Positions 1 to 7,082 of a DNA stretch of 64,000 bases are shown here, piece by piece. Origin of the DNA: an uncultured Phascolarctobacterium sp. (lineage in GTDB: Bacteria; Bacillota; Negativicutes; Acidaminococcales; Acidaminococcaceae); NCBI GenBank assembly GCA_947629685.1, contig CANREP010000004.1, positions 31,896-95,895 of the forward strand, in the 5' to 3' direction. Within the stretch, counting starts at the first letter, position 1. Each line of letters opens with the position of its first letter. The translations under genes were made by a program, and so were the position numbers. Under the pieces are notes generated by a model. The model was given only the letters and a program-made list of their open reading frames with translations, was not told the origin of the DNA and ran no database searches.

Positions 1-103
1 CCCTGCCGGATTCGTAGTTTTTCAGCGGCGAAGCGTATACTGCAGTAGAGATAGCTGCAGTGAGAACAGCGCTTACAAGGAGGGCTGTATAGATTTTCTT
101 CAT
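1..103 (-). CDS. N-terminal fragment of a secreted envelope protein
   Basis: The gene runs off the left edge, so only about 34 residues are visible. They begin MKKIYTALLVSAVLTAAIS and form a classic signal peptide with a probable signal peptidase I site after VYA; the mature part starts SPLKNYESGR. A Shine-Dalgarno-like AAAGGA lies upstream of the ATG. A short mature N-terminus of this kind is reminiscent of Negativicutes outer-membrane beta-barrel proteins, but that is a weak inference from a few residues. Function cannot be assigned from this fragment. Confidence 0.7.
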   Translation of the reverse strand, partial: MKKIYTALLVSAVLTAAISTAVYASPLKNYESGR

Positions 104-207
104 AATAGTCAGTCCTTTACTTCAAGTATTTTATTTTCATTTTAACATACTGAAAATTTTATGCAAGAATAATAAGTGTCAGTTATTTTACAAAAGCTTG
201 AAAATAC

Positions 208-236
208 TTGTAAAAAGCCATAAAAAATAGGATAAT
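208..236 (+). promoter_or_regulatory. sigma-70 promoter of the SpoVB-like gene
   Basis: TTGTAA and GATAAT hexamers are separated by 17 bp, about 35 bp upstream of the ATG of the flippase gene. The surrounding DNA is AT-rich. Confidence 0.5.
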
Positions 237-269
237 ATCAATGTATATCTAATCTTAAAGGCGGAACAT

Positions 270-1886
270 ATGAGCGAGACTGCAGCTAATAACGATAATA
301 AAAAATTTCTCAAGGGTACGCTTATCCTGACGGCATCCAGCATCGTGGTCAAAGTAATCGGGTCGCTGAACTGGATTATCCTGTCCCGTGTGCTGGGCGG
401 CGAGGGCATCGGCCTGTATCAGATGGGCTTTCCTATCTACCTGATGGCGATTACTGTTTCTTCGGCTGGTATTCCGGTGGCGATTTCCATTATTACTGCC
501 GAAAAACTGGCTAATAAGGATTATCGTGGAGCCAAACGGGTATTCAGCGTCTCTCTGCGCTTGTTGCTGGTCAGCGGATTGCTGTTTTCATCAGCGCTAT
601 TTTTCGGAGCCGGCTGGCTTATCGACCATAATTTTATTCGGGACGGGCGCGCTTATTATTCCATTATCGCGCTGGCTCCGGCTGTGTTCTTTGTAACTTT
701 CCTGGCCAGCTTCCGCGGTTATCTGCAGGGCTGGCAGATTATGACGCCGACAGCGGTATCGGAAATCGTCGAGCAGCTGATGCGCGTTATTACCATGCTG
801 ATTTTTGCAGATCTGCTGCTGCCTTACGGTCTGGCTTATGCTGCCGGCGGCGCCAGCATGGGCGCCGGTGTGGGCGCTTTTTGTGCCTTGCTGGTACTGA
901 TGTGGTTTTACCAGCGTCTTAAACGCCAGCTGCATTCTGAGATAGCCGCTCAGGACGACACGGCGGAAGTAGAGGGAGCCTGGCATATCATCAAGAGGAT
1001 GCTGCGGCTGGCGCTGCCGGTATCGCTGTCCAGTCTGATGCTGCCTATCGGGGCCAATCTTGACCTTTTGATTGTGCCGCAGCGGTTGGAAGCTGCCGGT
1101 TTCAGCGTCAGAACGGCTACAGAGCTGTTTGGCTACCTGACCGGTATGGCGGTGCCGCTGGTAAATCTGGCGGCTATCTTTACGGCGGCTATGACTATCA
1201 GCCTTGTGCCTTCTATTTCTGAATCAAGGGCGCTGGGTGATTTGACTGCTATCCGGGAAAAAATCAAGATTGCTTTCAGAGTGGCCATGATTATTACCTG
1301 CCCCTGTTTCATGGGACTGTATTTTCTGGCAGAAAAGGTTGCGGCACTGATTTATAATGCGCCGGGTGCCGCTTCTGCTATCCAGACAATGAGTGTGGGC
1401 ATTTTGTTTTTAGGTTTGCATCAGATCAGTACAGGCATTTTGCAGGGATTGGGCAAGACCTCTATACCGGTAATCAATATGATTTTGGCCGGCGTAGTCA
1501 AGGTGGTGCTCAGCTGGACGCTGACTGCCGTGCCGACTTTGGGCGTCAAGGGCGCTTCTATGGCTACGGTGGCGGATTTCGCTGTGGCTGCCGTCATCAA
1601 TATGTGTTTTATCTATAAATTTACCGGTTATCATCTTTCCGTGGGCAATCTGCTGAAACCGCTGGCTGCCTCCGGCGTGATGGGACTGGTAATCTACGGG
1701 GTGCTGTATTGCTTCGGCGGTTGGGGAGCCTGGGCTATCCTGATTGCCATGGCGACGGCTGTACCGTCTTATGCGCTGGCGTTAATAGCCTGCGGCGGCC
1801 TGCACAAAGAGGATATGGCAAGTATTCCTTTTGTAGGCGCAAGGATGCTGCGGCTGGGACAACGGTTCGGTTATTTTAAAGGATAA
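270..1886 (+). CDS. polysaccharide/lipid flippase, SpoVB-MurJ-like (MOP superfamily)
   Basis: Predicted inner-membrane flippase of 538 residues, close to the usual length of SpoVB/YtgP proteins. The sequence is an almost continuous series of hydrophobic helices, about 14, with the family N-terminal pattern FLKGTLILTASSIVVKVIGS followed by LSRVLGGEGIGLYQM. Family members translocate lipid-linked wall or polysaccharide precursors; whether this one moves lipid II or another undecaprenyl-linked sugar cannot be told. The ATG is preceded by AAAGGCGG at good spacing. The next gene, an M23 peptidase, starts 4 bp after the stop, so the two are probably cotranscribed wall genes. Confidence 0.85.
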   Translation: MSETAANNDNKKFLKGTLILTASSIVVKVIGSLNWIILSRVLGGEGIGLYQMGFPIYLMAITVSSAGIPVAISIITAEKLANKDYRGAKRVFSVSLRLLLVSGLLFSSALFFGAGWLIDHNFIRDGRAYYSIIALAPAVFFVTFLASFRGYLQGWQIMTPTAVSEIVEQLMRVITMLIFADLLLPYGLAYAAGGASMGAGVGAFCALLVLMWFYQRLKRQLHSEIAAQDDTAEVEGAWHIIKRMLRLALPVSLSSLMLPIGANLDLLIVPQRLEAAGFSVRTATELFGYLTGMAVPLVNLAAIFTAAMTISLVPSISESRALGDLTAIREKIKIAFRVAMIITCPCFMGLYFLAEKVAALIYNAPGAASAIQTMSVGILFLGLHQISTGILQGLGKTSIPVINMILAGVVKVVLSWTLTAVPTLGVKGASMATVADFAVAAVINMCFIYKFTGYHLSVGNLLKPLAASGVMGLVIYGVLYCFGGWGAWAILIAMATAVPSYALALIACGGLHKEDMASIPFVGARMLRLGQRFGYFKG

Positions 1887-1890
1887 GGAA

Positions 1891-2853
1891 ATGAAAGAAG
1901 AAAAGAAATTTACGCAAGAAGAAAAATGTGAAAGCTGCAGGATCGTGCTGCCGGGCAATAAGGTGTTTTCCTGCAGTGCCAGCAGTTTTAAATGGCTGGT
2001 GGTACTGGGAGCAATCATAATCCTGGCATCCGTGTCAGCTGCGGGATATTTTGGTTACCGCCTGTACCAGTTCCGCAGTGAGCAGAGCGCTTTTGCCGAG
2101 TATCAGCTGCATAAAGATGAGGAGCAGGCGGCCCTGCAGAAAATGCTCAATGATAACGAAAAGATGCTGCGCGATATGGCAGAACTGTCTAATCTGGAAA
2201 AGAAACTGCGCCGCACGCTGATCCGGGACGTTGACAACAGTAAACTGGCCGGCAGCGACGATGCGGCAGTTGCTGAAACCGCCGCGTCTGCCCGTTATCT
2301 TGGTCAGGGTGGACCTAAAGAAGAAATAGGCGTCAGTGAGCTCAGAGCGTTACTTCAAATACAGAACCAGAATATCAGCCAGATGATTGCGGAAAGAAAA
2401 AATTCGGTTTCAGAACTGCTGCAGTTAATCGGCGGGCGCAGCGGCACAATGGCAGTATTTCCTGATAAATGGCCGGTGCAGGGCGGCGAGATAAGTTCAC
2501 CCTACGGCAGCCGTGTAGGTCCGATTGAAGGCGGTTATGAGTGGCATCAGGGGATCGATATTGCTGTTGACTTTGGCGCGCCGGTATATGCCAGCGCTGC
2601 CGGCAAGGTGGAACAGGCCGGCTGGAACGGCGGTTATGGGCGTTATGTGCGGATAGATCACGGCAACGGCTACGAAAGCGCTTACGGGCATATGAGCAGT
2701 CTGGCAGTGGAAGCTGGGCAGCAGGTTGCCAAAGGGGAGATCATCGGCTTTGTAGGCAGCAGCGGCTACAGTACCGGGCCTCACGTGCATTATGAAGTAC
2801 TGGTAGACGGGCAGGCTGTCGACCCTTATTATATGCTGAAAAGTAAAGAGTAA
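1891..2853 (+). CDS. membrane-anchored M23 metallopeptidase
   Basis: A 320-residue peptidoglycan endopeptidase-type protein. A short cytoplasmic N-terminus is followed by one transmembrane segment (about residues 30-52), a charged coiled coil (about 60-175) containing a GGP motif, and a C-terminal LytM/M23 domain (about 200-315). Zinc ligands are visible in HQGID and in HVHYEV, so the domain looks active. It follows the flippase gene by 4 bp and ends at a strong terminator. A paralogue with the same architecture lies at 9157-10113. Comparable proteins act in the periplasm or regulate wall cleavage through their coiled coils. Confidence 0.88.
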   Translation: MKEEKKFTQEEKCESCRIVLPGNKVFSCSASSFKWLVVLGAIIILASVSAAGYFGYRLYQFRSEQSAFAEYQLHKDEEQAALQKMLNDNEKMLRDMAELSNLEKKLRRTLIRDVDNSKLAGSDDAAVAETAASARYLGQGGPKEEIGVSELRALLQIQNQNISQMIAERKNSVSELLQLIGGRSGTMAVFPDKWPVQGGEISSPYGSRVGPIEGGYEWHQGIDIAVDFGAPVYASAAGKVEQAGWNGGYGRYVRIDHGNGYESAYGHMSSLAVEAGQQVAKGEIIGFVGSSGYSTGPHVHYEVLVDGQAVDPYYMLKSKE

Positions 2854-2860
2854 AATAAAA

Positions 2861-2896
2861 AAGCAGTTACATCCGAGAGGATATAACTGCTTTTTG
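2861..2896. terminator. bidirectional terminator between M23 gene and purC
   Basis: The inverted repeat AGCAGTTA/TAACTGCT is flanked by A-run and T-run, so it can end both the plus-strand M23 transcript and the minus-strand purC transcript. Confidence 0.8.
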
Positions 2897-2909
2897 TAAT
2901 TATAATCAA

Positions 2910-3593
2910 TTATTTGCCCAAGATGATCTTGGTCAGATCCATCGGGTCAACGATTTTGCCGTCTTTGTAAACGCGCATATTGCCGCTGGCGATTTCGTCG
3001 ATGAGGATTACTTCATCGTTGTTGTAGCCGAATTCAAATTTGATATCATACAGATCCAGGCCTTTTTTAGCCAGATCAGCTGCAACGATATGGGTGATTT
3101 TCAGAGTTTGCGCTTTCATGCTCTCGAACATTTCGCGGGTCATGATGTGCAGCGCTTCCAGACCTTCGCAGGTAACCAGCGGATCGCCTTTAGCGTCGTC
3201 TTTGAAAGTGGTTTCTACATAACCGCCGGGCAGTTCTGCACCGTCAGCAATATAATCGCCGTAACGGCGGATGAAGCTGCCGGTTGCTTTCAGGCGGCAG
3301 ATAACTTCCAGGCCTTTGCCGAATACTTTGGCGGGCAGTACTTCCATGGTTGCTTCGTCAACGTTAGCGGATACATAATGGGTCTTGATGCCTGCTTCTT
3401 TCAGAATTTCAAAGAAATGGATGGAGGTTTCCAGGTTTGCTTTGCCGATACCTTCAATGGTCAGGCCGATGCTGTTTTCACCCGGATCGAAAACGCCGTC
3501 TTTGCCGGTGCAGTCATCTTTAAATTTTAACAGTACATTACCGTTTTCCAGTTGATAAACGGTTTTGGTTTTGCCTTCGTAAATTTTTTCCAT
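2910..3593 (-). CDS. purC: phosphoribosylaminoimidazole-succinocarboxamide synthase (SAICAR synthetase)
   Basis: Step in de novo purine synthesis joining CAIR and aspartate with ATP. At 227 residues it has the short bacterial PurC length, starts [14 protein letters not shown] and carries the family signatures [17 protein letters not shown] and [11 protein letters not shown]. It is monocistronic here, separated from other pur genes, with AAAGGG before the ATG and its own promoter. The purR repressor gene is in this window (56192), and a PurBox-like pair lies just upstream of purC, so PurR control is plausible. Confidence 0.95.
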   Translation of the reverse strand: MEKIYEGKTKTVYQLENGNVLLKFKDDCTGKDGVFDPGENSIGLTIEGIGKANLETSIHFFEILKEAGIKTHYVSANVDEATMEVLPAKVFGKGLEVICRLKATGSFIRRYGDYIADGAELPGGYVETTFKDDAKGDPLVTCEGLEALHIMTREMFESMKAQTLKITHIVAADLAKKGLDLYDIKFEFGYNNDEVILIDEIASGNMRVYKDGKIVDPMDLTKIILGK

Positions 3594-3604
3594 AATAGCA
3601 CCCT

Positions 3605-3633
3605 TTCGTTAGTAACAAGTTTATCTGAACATA
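3605..3633. promoter_or_regulatory. candidate PurR box pair
   Basis: A CGAA core on the minus strand (TTCG at 3605-3608) faces a TGAA core on the plus strand within TTATCTGAACATA, 17 bp apart. Bacillus subtilis PurR sites are inverted CGAA-centred boxes with 16-17 bp spacing. One core is imperfect, so this is a candidate only. Confidence 0.3.
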
Positions 3634-3636
3634 TTT

Positions 3637-3665
3637 ATCCTATCACAAAGTGTTTTTTTGCTCAA
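3637..3665 (-). promoter_or_regulatory. purC promoter
   Basis: On the minus strand, TTGAGC and TAGGAT are separated by 17 bp, about 44 bp before the purC start. Confidence 0.45.
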
Positions 3666-4059
3666 GAAAATTGTAAAAAAATTGCTCTTTTAAATTGTTT
3701 CTGCATACTGATATATAATGTCTGCCGGGAATAAAAGCTATGCTGAAAAGTAAATTGCTGTCTGTATTCATCTCCATAAATAAAGACTGCTGTCGGGCGG
3801 ACGGAAACTTTATCATAAAAAAACAGGTTGTTGTGTAAACAAAATACTTTCGGACTTTACATCTTTATTCCTGCCTGCGCAGGTGATTCAGCTATTGCCG
3901 GTGTATTTTGCTGCAGCTCCCGGCAACCGGCAGAAATGCTGAGCGGAATTTGACTGCACTGATTCTGAGCGTGCTGATTTGCCGGCTTCTATGATTGCCG
4001 GGAAATTCCTGTGGGTTGGCCTTTCTTTCCGCAGGGTAAGCAGTTAAGCGTCAGCTTAG
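3666..4059. other. intergenic region without recognisable gene
   Basis: About 400 bp between the purC promoter and the tRNA-Gly promoter. I see no ORF with a ribosome binding site and no clear RNA structure. The left half is AT-rich and the right half is average in composition. Confidence 0.5.
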
Positions 4060-4088
4060 TTGCAATGCTTCGGCGGGTATGGTATAAT
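4060..4088 (+). promoter_or_regulatory. promoter of tRNA-Gly
   Basis: TTGCAA and a perfect TATAAT are separated by 17 bp and end 23 bp before the tRNA. Confidence 0.75.
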
Positions 4089-4111
4089 ACGGAAGAATAA
4101 AAACTTTAGCT

Positions 4112-4186
4112 GCGGGTATAGCTCAGTGGTAGAGCAGCGGCTTCCCAAGCCGCGTGTCACGAGTTCGAATCTCGCTACCCGCTCCA
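4112..4186 (+). tRNA. tRNA-Gly (anticodon CCC)
   Basis: A 75-nt cloverleaf with acceptor stem GCGGGTA/TACCCGC, D-arm GCTCAGTGGTAGAGC, anticodon stem GCGGC/GCCGC around loop TTCCCAA, and T-arm GAGTTCGAATCTC. CCA is encoded. Loop positions 34-36 read CCC, decoding GGG. Confidence 0.95.
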
Positions 4187-4196
4187 GAAAAAAATT

Positions 4197-4226
4197 ACGT
4201 CCTCCGGTTTTCGGAGGACGTTTTTT
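4197..4226. terminator. bidirectional terminator, tRNA-Gly / adaptor gene
   Basis: ACGTCCTCCG and CGGAGGACGT form a 10-bp stem, followed on the plus strand by TTTTTTA and on the minus strand by a T-rich run. It serves both convergent transcripts. Confidence 0.85.
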
Positions 4227-4227
4227 A

Positions 4228-5118
4228 TTACGGAAGCAGGATTTCTGCCGTACTGCCGCCAGGGATATCTTCTGGTTTGGCTTCGGAAAAGACGGTAATT
4301 GTTGTTTTTTCTGCTGCTTGGATATAACCGGGAAAAGGCGGATACCCGTCGATATGGATAGTAACCGGCTGCTGCACCTGCAGTTTTGCAGCGAGCGCCG
4401 TATCGGCGTTCACGGTGACAGTACAGGTATCAGTAGCTGTTATTGTCAGTATCTTCTGGCCTGCCTGTGCGGTAGAGTTATTTTCGGCTGCCTTTTCTGT
4501 GATGATGCCTGTGCAGGGGCTGCTGGCTTCATTTTGCAGTTGTTTTTCCCGCAGCTCTTTTTGTTCTGTCTGCAGCTGTTCAATCAGCTGCTTTTGCGAG
4601 TTTATGGCTTCCGGGGAAGATGGTCTGAGCAGGATATTGTGCTGGCTGGCGGCTTGCAGAGCTGCCTGGGCGGCAGCAAGTTCTGTTTGAGCGGCCTGCG
4701 CCTGTCTGCGGGAGACAGCTCCCTGCGCCAGCAGGTTGTTCATTTTGTCTGCTTTCTGACGCGCCGCTTCGTAATTGGCTTGAGCTGCGGACAGATTACC
4801 GGGAGAGGCGCCAGCCGGGGCAGGTTCTTCCATGCTTTTCAAATCTGCTTTGGCTTTGGCAAGCCGGGTAGTGACGTTTTCTTCCTGCCTGTCAGTGTCT
4901 TCATCATTGATAGCAAACAACGGCTGCCCTTTGCTGATCCGCTCTCCTTGTTCGCTGATCAGGCCCAGTATGGTGCCTGAAGCAGGCGCTTCGATTGTAT
5001 AGACGGGAATGTTTATCTTGCCGCTGCCGATTTTTTGTCCGGCAGGGTCGTTGCTGCTGCCGCAGCCGCAGATGGCAAACACGGCAATAAGCAGCAGGGT
5101 CAAAAGTATTTTCTGCAT
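4228..5118 (-). CDS. periplasmic adaptor (HlyD/RND membrane-fusion family) lipoprotein
   Basis: A 296-residue lipoprotein: the signal segment ends in the lipobox-like FAICGC, so the mature protein begins at Cys and is lipid-anchored. After it come a biotinyl/lipoyl-like half-motif (APASGTILGLISEQGERISK), a long alanine/glutamine-rich coiled-coil hairpin (about residues 90-200), the second lipoyl half (SPCTGIITEKAAEN) and a beta-barrel. This is the standard adaptor layout of tripartite efflux or export systems. No RND pump, ABC exporter or outer-membrane channel gene is adjacent, so its partner must be encoded elsewhere. It converges on tRNA-Gly across a shared terminator. Confidence 0.8.
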   Translation of the reverse strand: MQKILLTLLLIAVFAICGCGSSNDPAGQKIGSGKINIPVYTIEAPASGTILGLISEQGERISKGQPLFAINDEDTDRQEENVTTRLAKAKADLKSMEEPAPAGASPGNLSAAQANYEAARQKADKMNNLLAQGAVSRRQAQAAQTELAAAQAALQAASQHNILLRPSSPEAINSQKQLIEQLQTEQKELREKQLQNEASSPCTGIITEKAAENNSTAQAGQKILTITATDTCTVTVNADTALAAKLQVQQPVTIHIDGYPPFPGYIQAAEKTTITVFSEAKPEDIPGGSTAEILLP

Positions 5119-5431
5119 AATATTCAGTCTCCTTGCTTTAAATATAGCACAGCAGGCGTAAAAAATGAACTATTAAATATTTCAGACAGAAATTCCTCCT
5201 TTAGTTGCGGAAAGACAAAAATATTTTACAATATAGAATAAAAAGCAAATTTCACTGTATCAAAAGTAACAAAAAGTTCACTCAAGGGGAGTTACAAAAA
5301 AATAAAATTTTAGTATAATAGATTGTAGAAAAATAAATTTACTTTTCTGTAAATCGGCGCTGGTTTATTTGCTGTACAAAATACAGCCTTTTGTTTTGAA
5401 ATGATTTATTTATATTATTAGGAGTTTAGAT
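5119..5431. other. AT-rich divergent intergenic region
   Basis: This 313-bp gap separates the adaptor gene and the divergent radical SAM gene. It holds a TATAAT at 5314-5319 with a poor -35, and a small hairpin GCTGTA/TACAGC at 5371-5387 followed by T-rich DNA, perhaps a weak leader attenuator. Nothing is firm beyond that. Confidence 0.35.
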
Positions 5432-6331
5432 ATGTTTTTTGATACTTATGACACACCGGTTTTCAGACCGCCAAGCGAGGCGCGCAGCTTTATTTTAAGA
5501 GTTACCAGGGGCTGCGCTCATAATAAATGTACTTATTGCAATATGTATAGGGGTGTACCCTTCCAAATATTGACTGATGAAGAAATTTCCCGGCAGATTG
5601 CGCTGGCCGTGCTGTACGGGAAAGAGACCGTCCGCCGCGTTTTCCTGGCTGACGGTGATGCGCTGGTACTGCCGACGGCCAAGCTGCTGAAAATACTGCA
5701 GGCGCTGCGGGAAAACTTCCCGAAACTGCAGCGTGTCGCTTCCTATGCTGCGCCTAAGGATATCCTGCGTAAGAGCGAAGAGGAGCTGCGCCAGCTGAAA
5801 GAAGCGGGTCTGCAGCTGCTGTATTACGGCATGGAGACCGGCGACGATATGACGCTGAAGGCGGTAAACAAAGGAGTAGACGCTGCCGAGGCGATTGAAG
5901 CCGGCAGGCGTGTAACGGCCAGCGGTATGAAACTTTCGCTGATGGTCATCTTGGGCCTTGCGGGTAAAGAAGGTTCGCAGCGCCATGCGCTGGCAACGGC
6001 CAAGGCCATCAATATTATCCAGCCCACCATGCTGAGTGCATTATGTTTGATGTTGTACCGCGGCAGCGAGCTGTTGAATCAGTTTGAAAACGGTCAGTTT
6101 GATCCGCTGTCGCCTCAGGGACTTATGGAAGAGCTGTATCTGATGATGGAGCATATCAACCTGCCTCAGGATAAACACTGCCTGTTCCGCAGCAATCATG
6201 TTTCCAATTATGTGCAGCTGGCAGGTACGCTGCCAAAAGATAAAGAAAGGCTGCTGCGCGAGATTGCTTACAGCGCCAAACAGCTGGGTAAACTGAAAAG
6301 TTGGGACGTTTATAATAATACTAAATACTAA
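5432..6331 (+). CDS. radical SAM protein, Cx4Cx2C type
   Basis: A 299-residue radical S-adenosylmethionine protein. The iron-sulfur cysteines lie in TRGCAHNKCTYCNMY near residue 30 and are spaced Cx4Cx2C instead of the usual Cx3Cx2C; the same spacing occurs in the radical SAM gene at 36508. A glycine-rich SAM contact may be in YYGMETGDD. There is no B12-binding or extra cluster domain. Relatives are annotated only as COG1032-like radical SAM proteins and the substrate is unknown. The ATG follows TTAGGAG. The next gene, a wall hydrolase, starts 23 bp downstream. Confidence 0.85.
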   Translation: MFFDTYDTPVFRPPSEARSFILRVTRGCAHNKCTYCNMYRGVPFQILTDEEISRQIALAVLYGKETVRRVFLADGDALVLPTAKLLKILQALRENFPKLQRVASYAAPKDILRKSEEELRQLKEAGLQLLYYGMETGDDMTLKAVNKGVDAAEAIEAGRRVTASGMKLSLMVILGLAGKEGSQRHALATAKAINIIQPTMLSALCLMLYRGSELLNQFENGQFDPLSPQGLMEELYLMMEHINLPQDKHCLFRSNHVSNYVQLAGTLPKDKERLLREIAYSAKQLGKLKSWDVYNNTKY

Positions 6332-6354
6332 TCTCTGACAGGAAGGTGATTGCG

Positions 6355-7035
6355 TTGCTGAAAAAGTGGCTGGCATTAATGGCTGTAGTAAGCGTGCTTG
6401 TCCTGCCTCTGTCTGCGGATGCCAAAACCTATACCAGAGGAGATCATGACTGGAAGATCAAGGTAGCGCAGCAGAAGCTGCAGACATTGGGCTATTTGAA
6501 AGAAAAGCCCAGCGGCGACCTGACTGCTGCTACGGAAGAAAGCTTAAAAAAATTCCAGAAAAACAGTAAATTGAAGGCCAGCGGCAAGCTGGATGACAAA
6601 ACCTATCAGAAGCTGAACTGGGCGGCCTTTACCAGAGAGGGAATCCAGAAAGTCAAAGGCAAGGATATCGTCAAGACGGCGGCCAAATTCAAGGGCGTGC
6701 CTTACAAATTCGGCGGTACTACGCCTAAGGGCTTTGACTGTTCCGGCTACGTGCAGTATGTGTTTAAAAAACAGAACGCAGAGCTGCCGCGCAGCGCTGA
6801 CGTACAGGTACTGGAAGGAATCTTTGTCTTGCAGAAAGATTTGAAACCGGGCGATCTGGTTTTCTTTTCCACTTATGCGCCGGGAGCTTCCCATGTAGGT
6901 ATTTATGCCGGCAGCGGTAAGTTCTGGAGCGCGTCTACCTCTAAAGGGGTGGTGCTGTCGTCGTTGCAGGACAGCTACTGGAAAGCGAGATATTACGGAG
7001 CCCGCCGCGTTTTGATAGAAAACGGCGAAGCATGA
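6355..7035 (+). CDS. secreted NlpC/P60 endopeptidase with peptidoglycan-binding domain
   Basis: Predicted secreted cell-wall hydrolase of 226 residues. It has a signal peptide (MLKKWLALMAVVSVLVLPLS, cleavage near ADA), an N-terminal PG_binding_1 repeat (about residues 35-85, QQKLQTLGYL) and a C-terminal NlpC/P60 domain. The catalytic Cys is in FDCSGYVQYVF and the His in HVGIYAGSG. The start is read as TTG at 6355, because AGGAAGG lies 8 bp before it and overlaps the GTG used by the ORF track. It probably cleaves stem-peptide bonds during wall growth. Confidence 0.88.
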   Translation: MLKKWLALMAVVSVLVLPLSADAKTYTRGDHDWKIKVAQQKLQTLGYLKEKPSGDLTAATEESLKKFQKNSKLKASGKLDDKTYQKLNWAAFTREGIQKVKGKDIVKTAAKFKGVPYKFGGTTPKGFDCSGYVQYVFKKQNAELPRSADVQVLEGIFVLQKDLKPGDLVFFSTYAPGASHVGIYAGSGKFWSASTSKGVVLSSLQDSYWKARYYGARRVLIENGEA

Positions 7036-7082
7036 TATAAGTTAGCTGATGAAAAGAAGGGTATTTGAGGAGGGTTTTATTT

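Noticed and set aside
4060-4980. 306-aa plus-strand ORF through tRNA-Gly
   Set aside because: It is antisense to the adaptor lipoprotein gene and its frame runs through the tRNA. The translated sequence is Cys/Phe-rich with no domain and has no ribosome binding site.
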